37,074 bases of DNA from Nitrospira sp. (GTDB lineage Bacteria > Nitrospirota > Nitrospiria > Nitrospirales > Nitrospiraceae): NCBI GenBank assembly GCA_029865485.1, contig JAOUGT010000009.1, forward strand, positions 1-37,074. The letters are read 5' to 3'. The position numbers and the translations under genes are program-made. The notes below the pieces were generated by a model. It saw only the letters and a program-made list of their open reading frames with translations. It was not told where the DNA came from and did no database searches. Shown here piece by piece: positions 28,651-37,074 of this stretch (the first letter of the stretch is position 1; every line of letters starts with the position of its first letter).

Positions 28651-28728
28651 TTTAAAGACGAATAGAATGATAGTGCTGTTTCGAGACTTGCTTGATGACA
28701 TCGCCCTTCTTGTAGACGGGCGCTGTTG

Positions 28729-29334
28729 ATGAATTCTTTCGTCCTTCCGATCAACGGCAACGTGGGCGGCGTCATCTTCATCATCGGCCTCTTCGTAGCC
28801 GTCGTACTGATCATGCTACTCCTCGCCACGCTCGTGCGGCCGTCGCTCCGCATCTGGCCGACGCCCGGCGAGAAGTCCTTGCAAAGCTATGTGTTCTGGC
28901 CACTGTTCCGCGGGCTTAACGTGCTCGCGTCCCTATCCGCTGTGGCGGCCTGGCCGGGTGGCGCACTCGGGCTTCCGTTTTGGTTGCGTATTCTGGCTGC
29001 GCTGGTGCTCGCCGTCTCGGTCGCGATTTTCGTCTACGCCTTCCGCGTGCTCGGTCGCGACAACAGCTATGGCGCGTCAGGCGGTCTCGTCACCGGCGGC
29101 ATCTACCAGTGGTCTCGCAATCCGCAGAATGCGATGCTGATCGTCGTGTACGGCGCGCTCGCGCTTACAGCCGACAGCGGCCCCACGTATTTGCTGTGCG
29201 GCGCGATGATGCTCGTCTACGCGCTCATGGTGCTGCTCGAGGAGCCGTGGCTCGCCGCCCGCTACGGCGACGACTACCGCGCCTATTGCCGGTCTGTGCC
29301 GCGGTTCTTCAATGTGCCGCGCATGTTCGGTTAG
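28729..29334 (+). CDS. Isoprenylcysteine carboxyl methyltransferase/phospholipid methyltransferase-like membrane protein
   Basis: Multi-TM; FVYAFRVLGRDNSYGASGGLVTGGIYQWSRNPQNAMLIVVYGALAL...LLEEPWLAARYGDDYRAYCRSVPRFF (ICMT/PEMT signature). Confidence 0.85.
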   Translation: MNSFVLPINGNVGGVIFIIGLFVAVVLIMLLLATLVRPSLRIWPTPGEKSLQSYVFWPLFRGLNVLASLSAVAAWPGGALGLPFWLRILAALVLAVSVAIFVYAFRVLGRDNSYGASGGLVTGGIYQWSRNPQNAMLIVVYGALALTADSGPTYLLCGAMMLVYALMVLLEEPWLAARYGDDYRAYCRSVPRFFNVPRMFG

Positions 29335-29554
29335 AGCCGTCTTCAACCATGCACGTCAGACTTCAGGTACAATGCGGTCACCAATCGAATCACAGCTTGA
29401 GTTCAAACTCCAAGTGCAACATGACTTGAACCAAAGACGAGAACAGCGATAACTGTGTTGATAACGGCATTCATGAGCCTTTCCTTTTCGTTTTGAAAAA
29501 GCTCTTTGACGTTATAGCTAAGCCTTAAATTACTGATGGCTATGGCAGCTGACG

Positions 29555-29977
29555 TTGGGCGATGATGGGGGTATGCGATGCTCATCAGACTTACGCCAAC
29601 GAGTGGTGGAGTTTGTCCGCCGCGGAGGCAGCAAAACCGAAGCGGCTCGGCGGTTCCAGGTGGGCGAGGCCAGCGTGTACCGCTGGCTCAAGCTGGGGGG
29701 CCTGACCTACCAGCGTCCCGGCCCGCGCCGTCCCTACAAGCTGGATTGGGAGCAATTACGCCGTCATGTCGACGCCCATCCCGATCAGACCCAAGCCGAA
29801 CGGGCGCGGCACTTCGAGGTCTCCCGGTATTGCATCTGGAACGCGCTACACCGCCTGCAGATCACCCATAAAAACAAGGATCGGGTACCAGGAACGCGAT
29901 CCGCAGCGATGGAAACAGTTCCTGCGCCTGCGGGAGCGGTTCTTTCGCCGCGGCAAACGGCCCGTCTTCATCGATGA
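29555..29977 (+). CDS. IS630-type transposase, N-terminal HTH part (orfA)
   Basis: SSDLRQRVVEFVRRGGSKTEAARRFQVGEASVYRWLKLGG...DQTQAERARHFEVSRYCIWNALHRLQITHKNK. Confidence 0.85.
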   Translation: MGDDGGMRCSSDLRQRVVEFVRRGGSKTEAARRFQVGEASVYRWLKLGGLTYQRPGPRRPYKLDWEQLRRHVDAHPDQTQAERARHFEVSRYCIWNALHRLQITHKNKDRVPGTRSAAMETVPAPAGAVLSPRQTARLHR

Positions 29978-30419
29978 GTGTGGCTTTGCGTCGTCGACTG
30001 CGCGGCGGTACGGGTACGCCCCAAAGGGACACCGCGTAGATGGGCTGGTCTCCGGGCATCGTCGACCACGCACCTCACTGCTGGCCGCCCGGATCGACGG
30101 GCGCCTAGAGGAACCGCTGCTGTTCGAGGGGACCTGCGATACGGAGGTCTTCAACACCTGGCTCCAGACCCGGTTGTGCCCCCGGCTGACGACCCAGCAC
30201 CTCGTGATCATGGACAATGCGGCGTTTCATACCTCGCGAGAAACGGCGCAGCTTATTGAGGCCACCGGCGCGACCCTGCTGTTCCTGTCGCCGTACTCGC
30301 CCGACTTCAACCCGATCGAACATGACTTCGCCGCACTCAAGAAACGCCGGGAGTATCAAGCAACCGTACCCCTCGACGAAATCGTCAAAGGCTATCAGTA
30401 CCTATATGCTTGGCTATAA
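29766..30419 (+). CDS. IS630-type transposase, DDE catalytic part (orfB; biologically meaningful from about 29870)
   Basis: RIGYQERDPQRWKQFLRL...PVFIDECGFASSTARRYGYAPKGHRV...LVIMDNAAFHTS...LLFLSPYSPDFNPIEHDFAALKK. The upstream part of the ORF is out-of-frame with orfA. Confidence 0.85.
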   Translation: MSTPIPIRPKPNGRGTSRSPGIASGTRYTACRSPIKTRIGYQERDPQRWKQFLRLRERFFRRGKRPVFIDECGFASSTARRYGYAPKGHRVDGLVSGHRRPRTSLLAARIDGRLEEPLLFEGTCDTEVFNTWLQTRLCPRLTTQHLVIMDNAAFHTSRETAQLIEATGATLLFLSPYSPDFNPIEHDFAALKKRREYQATVPLDEIVKGYQYLYAWL

Positions 30420-30600
30420 GACGGATGAAACAAGCGAGGCGCGCACATCGCCACATCATGAAGCCAGCTTGTAGCCAACTTCCGTGATTGCGCGAGATGA
30501 AGTGTATGTTACTTCATCCGTGGGATCTCTAGGTGGTTGAAACCTTTTGTTTGTGATTTTCGGGATTTACGTTTTTTTAGCCAAACTCGGCGAATAATAA

Positions 30601-30690
<90 letters not shown>

Positions 30691-30793
30691 GTTCCGGTAG
30701 ATCCTCGGCGGGATTACGTATCGAGCAGGATGATGGAGACATGCCCGACGAATGTGCCGAGCTTACAGTGGCCGATGCCATTTTGCAATGGCT

Positions 30794-32353
30794 TCATGTC
30801 ACGCCCATCATGTGCCCTTCTCCATGACGCTCGGCCTTCCCTCCGAGTACCCGCCTCAGCTCCACCATCGCCAGCGTATCTCGTGCGCAGTACCGTAGCA
30901 GAGCTTCTCGTATGGCCTCCCGCTCCACCCAATCGGTTTCGACAAAGACCATACGGTAATACTCTGCGGCCGCATGTCCTCCTTCTTGAATCGTGAGATC
31001 ACCATAGCCAAGCGAGGGCACGACCGCCGGCAGGACGGATTTGATCGAGTACGATCCCTGAAAAGCAGGGTGGTAGTAATGGTCCTTGATCACAGGAAGC
31101 AGATCCCACAGCCGTTTGCCGATCTCCCGAAACGCTGATTTGAACTCGGGAAACGTGTCCGCCAACTGGCGAATGAGCCCTGCTTCGTAGGCAGAGTACA
31201 CCAGAATGCTGCCGGAGTTACCGAGTGACTCGATCAATGCCTCGGCCCAACGCTTGCGAGGTTCAGACGCTTCGGTATGGAGAAACTCCTGATGCAGGAC
31301 CTCACCGGATTCGAGTTCAATGTGATTGGACCATTGAACCGGAAGAGCCTGATACGGTCTGGTGGAGGGAAACCGGGGGACTGCCAACATCACCGTCTCG
31401 GCATCGAGATGATGGATGGGATAGCTGAGGGAGCGAAGCAGTGGGCCTAACTCCGACGAAACCCATTCCACGTTGTTCTTGACCTTTTGTTGGGCATCCG
31501 TCAGCTGGGTTCCGGCCGGAATATCATCAATCATCATCACCCCTTGACGAACCAGGCGACTGACCAGCTCTTTCTTCCCCGGCAGGTGATAGATCCAGCG
31601 TTCCGGCTTATCTTTGGTACAGTAGGCCCAAAACGGACATTCGTAGGGGCTGTGGCAATGCTGATCAGGCTCAATCGCCGGAATTTGGGACTCCGCCAAC
31701 ATAGCCTTCATGGCAGCCAATCGTTCCGGCACCAGCATTCGCCTCGCGGTCACGGCCTCCGAAACGTTTTCAACCGAAAAGAGTGCCTGCAGATCAACCA
31801 TGCCACCATCGTAATGGTAGCCGGTATTGATATGCAGCAAGCAGGTCCCCTCCAGCGTTACTCCAGCCCCTTGGACGATAAGGCTCTGAATGGATAAATC
31901 ATCAAGATGCACATCTTTTACTCTCGTCGAGGACTTCACCTCGATCAAACGCCAGGAGGGCGATCCCATCGAACCAGTTTTGACGCGCTCTAGAATATCG
32001 ACGCGGACAAGTACGCCATCGTGCTCAAACGCTCCCTCGAAGATTGCCGGAATCGTCGAATCTTGCAGTAAGCCAGCCGTCTCCGCGACCGCCGCCTCTC
32101 GCTGACGGAACCCGGCCTTCACGAGGACACCTCCAGGGAAACGCTGCTGTGCCAGGACACCGATTTCGGTGCCCATATCCAAGATCGCCTGCGTCGACGC
32201 ATCCGGCGGCGTTGCAAGCGCGGGCTGATAAATTTCCAAATAGAGGCGTTTGTGACATTGCAATCCAGAGAGAAACTTCGACTTTGACAGTCGCGGTGTT
32301 GCGGGAACCGGAGAGAGCCCGTCCTGAGAATCCACTATCAGTTTTCTATCCAT
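30794..32353 (-). CDS. DUF2779-type protein: Cas4-like PD-(D/E)XK region plus C-terminal DEDDy exonuclease-like region
   Basis: LSKSKFLSGLQCHKRLYLE; VRVDILERV...WRLIEVKSST; CHSPYECPFWAYC Cys cluster; HHLDAETVMLAVPRFPSTRPYQALPVQWSNH; YCARDTLAM. ORF-track start 32629 is in the divergent MATE gene, so start set at 32353. Confidence 0.85.
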   Translation of the reverse strand: MDRKLIVDSQDGLSPVPATPRLSKSKFLSGLQCHKRLYLEIYQPALATPPDASTQAILDMGTEIGVLAQQRFPGGVLVKAGFRQREAAVAETAGLLQDSTIPAIFEGAFEHDGVLVRVDILERVKTGSMGSPSWRLIEVKSSTRVKDVHLDDLSIQSLIVQGAGVTLEGTCLLHINTGYHYDGGMVDLQALFSVENVSEAVTARRMLVPERLAAMKAMLAESQIPAIEPDQHCHSPYECPFWAYCTKDKPERWIYHLPGKKELVSRLVRQGVMMIDDIPAGTQLTDAQQKVKNNVEWVSSELGPLLRSLSYPIHHLDAETVMLAVPRFPSTRPYQALPVQWSNHIELESGEVLHQEFLHTEASEPRKRWAEALIESLGNSGSILVYSAYEAGLIRQLADTFPEFKSAFREIGKRLWDLLPVIKDHYYHPAFQGSYSIKSVLPAVVPSLGYGDLTIQEGGHAAAEYYRMVFVETDWVEREAIREALLRYCARDTLAMVELRRVLGGKAERHGEGHMMGVT

Positions 32354-32411
32354 GCTGTGATCGGTGATTTCGCACATGGTCCACGAAGAAACTCTGCTAG
32401 GATAGCGCCCC

Positions 32412-33737
32412 ATGGGTAACGGTGTCACCCAAATCAGACGGGCCGTGATGACTTTAGCCCTTCCCGTCACGCTGACCACGCTGCTCCAGCGGGCGGAAGG
32501 CATTGTGGCTGTCTTTTTAGTCGGCGGACTCGGAGCCACCTCAATCGCCGCCGTCGGCCTCGGCCAGCTATTGGCGTTCGTGGCCACCACGTTGGTTTCA
32601 GGAATTTCGGTTGGAACAAATGTGGTCATCGCTCAGCTCTGGGGAGCCAGACGCCGACAGGACGCAGGAGAAGCAGCCCGCCACTTTTTATGGCTGTCAA
32701 TCGGCATCTCGATTCTGTTGGCCTGTCTCGGGATCGCCGGCAATCGGTTCGTGATGCAGCAACTTGGTGCAGAGTCCGCCGTCATCGCGCTCGCCCTCCC
32801 CTATTCAACACTCGTCTTTCTGGTAATCCCCTGTACGATCCTCATCCAGGTCCTGTCCTCGATTCTCCAGGGTACCGGCGACACCAAGACCCCCATGTAC
32901 GGTCTGATCGCCGTCAACCTCCTGCATGTCGCCCTTGCCTATCCGTTGATCTATGGGCGATGGGGAATGCCCGCATTGGGATTGAAGGGTGCGGCAATTG
33001 CCGTCGGCCTTGCCGAAACGGCAGGGGTGCTCTATCTCTTGCTCCGTTGTCGTCCCATCTTAAAAGAGTCCTCCCGATTGCGCCTGGACCTCATTCGATC
33101 GATCTGGGACGTGGGGGCCTCTGTGTCCGGGGAACGCATCGTTCAACAAGCCGGCATCTTTATCTACACCAAACTCGTCCTCCTGTATGGCACCGTCGCC
33201 TATGCGGCGCACCAAGTCGGATTATCAATCGAATCCTTTTCCTTTCTCCCGGGCTACGGACTAGCCATAGCCGCCGCCACCATGGTCGGGCAGAGCATCG
33301 GGGCAGGCAAGTACACCAGGGCGAAGTTGGAAAACTGGGAAGCCAGCCGGTTGGCAATCGTGATCATGACCGGAATGGGACTCCTCTTTTTCTTCGTTCC
33401 CGCTACATTGTTTCGTGCATTCACCACCGACGAAGCTGTGGTCGAACTCGGAACGATGTTTCTCAAGATCGTCGCCCTGTTGCAGATCCCTCTGGCCCTC
33501 ACCATGGTCTTAGCTGGATCCCTGCGCGGCGCCGGCGACACACGCTTCATCATGGGCGCCACCATGATCGGCATGTGGGGCGTCCGCGTCCCATTGGCGC
33601 TTCTAGCCGCGCTCGGAACACGCCAATCGGTCTTCTACATCTGGGCTGCCATGATCGCAGACTGGACCGTACGCATGGGCCTGTTGCTCTGGCGCTATCA
33701 GTCGGAACGCTGGCGGCAGATACAGGTCATCAGATAG
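32412..33737 (+). CDS. MATE-family efflux transporter
   Basis: 12-TM pattern; LALPVTLTTLLQRAEGIVAVFLVGGLGATSIAAVGLG...NVVIAQLWGARRRQDAGEAARHF...LAGSLRGAGDTRFIMGATM. Confidence 0.93.
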   Translation: MGNGVTQIRRAVMTLALPVTLTTLLQRAEGIVAVFLVGGLGATSIAAVGLGQLLAFVATTLVSGISVGTNVVIAQLWGARRRQDAGEAARHFLWLSIGISILLACLGIAGNRFVMQQLGAESAVIALALPYSTLVFLVIPCTILIQVLSSILQGTGDTKTPMYGLIAVNLLHVALAYPLIYGRWGMPALGLKGAAIAVGLAETAGVLYLLLRCRPILKESSRLRLDLIRSIWDVGASVSGERIVQQAGIFIYTKLVLLYGTVAYAAHQVGLSIESFSFLPGYGLAIAAATMVGQSIGAGKYTRAKLENWEASRLAIVIMTGMGLLFFFVPATLFRAFTTDEAVVELGTMFLKIVALLQIPLALTMVLAGSLRGAGDTRFIMGATMIGMWGVRVPLALLAALGTRQSVFYIWAAMIADWTVRMGLLLWRYQSERWRQIQVIR

Positions 33738-33952
33738 TGGTCACGCAAAAACGGGTTATTTTTTGCCAGACGACCTTGCATGGTCCATCCTCTCTCGATT
33801 ATCCCTATTCGCCCCTCCCAGCACTCTGTTGATCGTCAAACTCCTGCATGACGCTCGAAGAGACCACGTCACCATACGTGATAGGGACAAGTTTATGCGC
33901 GAGGAACCTGCAAAGATGGAGAACCATGCGGACAACAGATAGGAGATCCGTG

Positions 33953-35314
33953 TCAGGGCGTGAACAATTGACCGTTCATCATCCAGTGAACACCGATACT
34001 GGCCGCGTACCCCAACGCGATCGCCCATGTCCATTTCAGGTGGGCAAAGAAGGTATAGACACCTCGTGCTTGCCCCATAAGTGCCACACCAGCAGCTGAC
34101 CCGATCGAGAGAAGTGATCCTCCAACCCCTGCTGTCAATGTGACCAGAAGCCACTGACCAAGGTTCATATCCGGATTCATGCTCAAAACGGCAAACATAA
34201 TAGGGATGTTGTCTATCACTGCTGATAAGATCCCAACGAGGATATTGGCGGCCGTTGCGCCTAGGTCTTGGTACAGAAGGCTGGACAGAACAGCCAGATA
34301 GCCCAGCGCCCCAAGACCACCGACACAGAGCATAATGCCGTAGAAAAACATCAGCGTGTCCCATTCCACGCGTTTCATGCTGATGAAAATATTGAACGGT
34401 TTGACGGCTGGTTTCCATCGCGCAGGCCTCCGTCCCGATTGTTCGTCATCAAACATGGGAATGTCCGTCCATTCAACCAATTCCTTCCGCCGTATCCAAT
34501 GCCCATAGGATTTGAGAAGCCCCAGGCCGGTCATCATGCCGAGAAACGGAGGCATCTCCAGAAAATGATGCATCATCACAGTACCCGCTATGGTCATGAG
34601 AAACAGAAGTACGATGATGTAGCCGCCGTGTTTCACATCCACCGGCTCCATGGTGGCCGTCGGCTTGTCGCCTCCGATTGTCATTGCCATGACTATTGCC
34701 GGCACAAGCCAGTTCACGAGCGAGGGAACAAACAGCGCCGCAAACTCTCCGAATTTGATCATGCCTTTTTGCCAGACCATCAGCGTCGTGATATCCCCGA
34801 ACGGGCTAAACGCGCCACCGGCATTGGCGGCCACGACCACATTGATGCAGCCCAAGGCGATGAAGCGCCCGTTCCCTACCCCGATCGCCATCACCACAGC
34901 ACCCATGACCAACGCCGTCGTGAGGTTATCGGCAACTGGCGAAATGAAAAACGCCAGGATGCCTGTGAGCCAAAATATACTGCGCAGTGATAAGCCCAAC
35001 GAAACAAGCCGGGCCCGCAACGCCTCAAAGAGGTTGCGCTCACTCATCGTATTGATGAAGGTCATGGCGGACAGGAGGAACAGCATCAGCTCAGCATATT
35101 CAAGGAGGGTATGCCGCAGAATTTCCGCAGCGGCATGAGATTGGTGTTGCGTGCTGTATGCCACCGCCGTTACGATCCAGATTCCCCCCGCTGCCACCAG
35201 GACCGGTTTGGATTTACGTAGGTGAATGGACTCTTCCACGATAACCAAAATATACGCGGCGACAAACACGGCGAGCGCCGCATAGCCAGTCCAATGGTTT
35301 ACAAAACTCGTCAT
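33953..35314 (-). CDS. nhaD: Na+/H+ antiporter NhaD-type
   Basis: SAMTFINTMSERNLFEALRARLV, FFISPVADNLTTALVMGAVVMAIG, AANAGGAFSPFGDITTLMVWQKG, AVIDNIPIMFAVLSMNPDM, LTAGVGGSLLSIGSAAGVALMGQARGVYTFFAHLKWTWAIALGY. Start at MTSFVNHW. Confidence 0.95.
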   Translation of the reverse strand: MTSFVNHWTGYAALAVFVAAYILVIVEESIHLRKSKPVLVAAGGIWIVTAVAYSTQHQSHAAAEILRHTLLEYAELMLFLLSAMTFINTMSERNLFEALRARLVSLGLSLRSIFWLTGILAFFISPVADNLTTALVMGAVVMAIGVGNGRFIALGCINVVVAANAGGAFSPFGDITTLMVWQKGMIKFGEFAALFVPSLVNWLVPAIVMAMTIGGDKPTATMEPVDVKHGGYIIVLLFLMTIAGTVMMHHFLEMPPFLGMMTGLGLLKSYGHWIRRKELVEWTDIPMFDDEQSGRRPARWKPAVKPFNIFISMKRVEWDTLMFFYGIMLCVGGLGALGYLAVLSSLLYQDLGATAANILVGILSAVIDNIPIMFAVLSMNPDMNLGQWLLVTLTAGVGGSLLSIGSAAGVALMGQARGVYTFFAHLKWTWAIALGYAASIGVHWMMNGQLFTP

Positions 35315-35331
35315 CTGATCCCTCTCATTGT

Positions 35332-35385
35332 GGCGGGGGTACTGACATAGAGCACACATGGCTGGTAACCCCCCAAGCGGCGCCC
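35332..35385 (-). promoter_or_regulatory. Structured 5' leader of nhaD; candidate cation (Na+/Li+)-responsive riboswitch
   Basis: Minus strand GGGCGCCGCTTGGGGGGTTACCAGCCATGTGTGCTCTATGTCAGTACCCCCGCC: outer GGCG/CGCC and inner GGGGT/ACCCC helices separated by an asymmetric bulge, ending about 18 nt before the nhaD ATG. Confidence 0.5.
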
Positions 35386-35819
35386 ATTCACTGTAATATT
35401 GTGCATGCCGGAGCTGAATAAGGTCCTTACATCCGCTTCTCCCCTCCTATTCTTTTGCTCTTTCCATGAACGCATGAACATGTTACACAAGGGCATGTGA
35501 AAGTGATCACCCGCAAGTAAGCGCACTTTGAAGATACAGCAAGTGAAAGGGAGCCCATGATGCGCGCATCTGTTGTTGCAAATCCGTCCCGAGGTTCTCA
35601 CTAAAGAATTGTATATTGGGTTTCACCGCTGGTACCCCAGACACGGCGAAGAATTTTTCATTGAAGCTGGCAGCGTAGCACCCGTTCAGGCTTGTCCTGT
35701 CATCTGAGACCTTCGTCTCAATTTAACCAACGCACCGAACATAGTTGATCTAGACTTCGCAAGCTTGCCACTGGGCAAGTACCACCTCCCTTGCCCTGCA
35801 CCTTGAGTAGCCGAGCCAG

Positions 35820-36119
35820 CTAGAGCCGCTCAATAGCCGTGAGTTTGGAAGTGATCTTCGATAAAGCCACCGGTGGTTCTACCGTGAGCGGCAGGGAGTC
35901 ATCAGGCTCCCTTACCAAATGACTTTGAAGATACGCGTTGTCAAAATTCTCCAGCATGCCTCGCACAAGTTCGTTTCCGCGCATCCTCGTAATCTCCTCC
36001 GCGACCTTCGTCTGAAGGTCTTCCGCCTCGCGGAACGTATTGGATGAGGCCCCCTCATCCAATACATAGTGATGTTCGCTGGCACGAGATAATTGATTGG
36101 AATGCTCTACGTTCATCAT
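35820..36119 (-). CDS. Hypothetical protein (99 aa)
   Basis: ORF with soluble amphipathic composition, SD-like GGGGGAACGAC before ATGATG; lies between two antiporter genes. Confidence 0.45.
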   Translation of the reverse strand: MMNVEHSNQLSRASEHHYVLDEGASSNTFREAEDLQTKVAEEITRMRGNELVRGMLENFDNAYLQSHLVREPDDSLPLTVEPPVALSKITSKLTAIERL

Positions 36120-36345
36120 GTCGTTCCCCCGCCATTCGCAATGGCTTGTGCCACCTGATGCACAATATCAATTTGACTTCCAGAGCAAGCATGACCATAG
36201 ATAGCCGCCAGAAATTCGGTGCTTGCTGACAATCGGCCCTTAAGACGGATCGCGATAGCACACACTGTGTCTCACCGCACACAAAGACCTATCTCAAACA
36301 ACTCAGTCCTACATCCGCACAAGTTCGAGAGGTTAGAAACGAGGG

Positions 36346-36639
36346 CTACCCTTGGGGAGGGCGGAAGATGGAGGTCGAAAAGATTGGGAGGTACACAAGT
36401 CCCTTAAACTCCATGCAGAAAGCACTGCGGCTGAGCGTACCAGGGTTCAACGTGATCGGAAGAATTGAGAAGTCTGCAGAGAGAGATTCTATCGGTGAAT
36501 CCGACGTGAGCAAGGCAAGCAACGTGACTGGGACTCCAAGCATCTGAACAATCACGCAGAGACAGAGGAACAAGACCAAACAGGCTACACCCAAACCTCG
36601 CGGTGAAAAGAGAACGCCCTCCAGCTCAATTCTCCTCAT
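36346..36639 (-). CDS. Hypothetical single-TM protein (97 aa)
   Basis: LGVACLVLFLCLCVIVQMLGVPVTLLALLT TM segment followed by a short exported-looking tail. Confidence 0.45.
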   Translation of the reverse strand: MRRIELEGVLFSPRGLGVACLVLFLCLCVIVQMLGVPVTLLALLTSDSPIESLSADFSILPITLNPGTLSRSAFCMEFKGLVYLPIFSTSIFRPPQG

Positions 36640-36964
36640 GCCTGCAAGCTACCGGCTACCATGGCCAGGAGTCAAGTGATCTTGTGCCGGAGTTGTTTTC
36701 AAGTGCATTTCACTGAATAGGTTATGGTGAAACCTGTGTGATGGATTTCGCACGAGGCCGAGTTGAAGCTTTACATCTGCAGTTGCGGTCCTTTGGCAAC
36801 CACTTTGGAGCGTGCCATGCTCGTGCTTGGTATCGTGATCGAGAAAGAGGGAGTTCCACCCAATAGCACGTGCCCCACATCAAAAACATCTCACCGTGGG
36901 TGTCACGTCTCATCTTCGGACATCCATGCCCCGATATCCGTCCCGGTATATGGGCTGAGGAGTG

Positions 36965-37074
36965 CTAAGAGACCCCTACCACCCGGTTGATGGTCACCCC
37001 CTGCACCAGGATTGAAAACACCACGACGGCATAGGTGATCGTCACGAGGGCGTCACGGGAGGGACTTGGTGGGA
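36965..37074 (-). CDS. Na+/H+ antiporter, CPA1/NhaP-like, C-terminus (partial at right edge; not in ORF track)
   Basis: Minus-strand translation PTKSLPRDALVTITYAVVVFSILVQGVTINRVVGVS*, typical of the end of the CPA1 membrane domain. Confidence 0.75.
   Translation of the reverse strand, partial: PPSPSRDALVTITYAVVVFSILVQGVTINRVVGVS

Larger units (their letters stand above)
29512..30419 (+). mobile_element. IS630-family-type insertion sequence with imperfect terminal inverted repeats
   Basis: Left end ttatagctaagccttaaattactgatggc (29512-29540) matches the reverse complement of right end gctatcagtacctatatgcttggctataa (30391-30419) at 22 of 29 positions; encloses an IS630-type transposase in two frames. 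Confidence 0.85.

Noticed and set aside
28980-29429. 149-aa Arg-rich ORF
   Set aside because: Alternative-frame ORF within the GC-rich ICMT-like gene; typical high-GC artefact.
30496-30518. gatgaagt-gtatgtt-acttcatc inverted repeat near tRNA-Ser
   Set aside because: Only 8 bp stem with no adjacent T-run on the relevant strand; too weak to call a terminator or recombination site.
32690-33832. 380-aa plus-strand ORF
   Set aside because: Shifted frame of the MATE transporter; His/Arg-rich low-complexity translation without family features.
36763-36990. 75-aa plus-strand ORF MKLYICSCGPLATTLERAM...
   Set aside because: Overlaps the C-terminus of the nhaP-like gene on the opposite strand and lacks a recognisable domain.

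Overview
The window reads as bacterial chromosome. Gene content and style suggest a Nitrospira-like (Nitrospirota) organism, but this is inference and no marker gene was tested. From left to right it contains: (1) the start of a Tad/Flp pilus locus on the minus strand: Flp pilin (missing from the ORF track), a cpaA-type prepilin peptidase, cpaB, a secretin-less cpaC paralog and a partial cpaC secretin, with a divergent TPR lipoprotein. (2) A short sigma-54 enhancer-binding regulator and a bcsA-like cellulose synthase with a bcsS-like partner. Two upstream regions here share a spaced motif module. (3) A SurA-N/DsbA fusion and a YuiH-type sulfite-oxidase-like protein. (4) A ydbH-ynbE-ydbL operon. 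(5) A HAMP-only membrane protein coupled to a pseudopilin. (6) DUF3565, lipoprotein and GlcG/HbpS-like genes. (7) A glycogen-debranching-type enzyme next to a GH63-type glucosidase. (8) A beta-helix protein, coaE, trxB and thiI. (9) A small accessory islet with a SnoaL-like pseudogene, a GC-rich ICMT-like gene and an IS630-type element with recognisable inverted repeats, adjacent to tRNA-Ser(CGA). (10) A DUF2779-type Cas4-like/DEDDy nuclease divergent from a MATE exporter. (11) nhaD preceded by a structured leader that may be a cation riboswitch, and the 3' end of an nhaP-like antiporter. I saw no CRISPR array and no rRNA. The best leads are the shared promoter-leader module (6821-6950 and 10176-10310), the nhaD leader RNA, and the secretin-less CpaC paralog with a CpaB-like tail.
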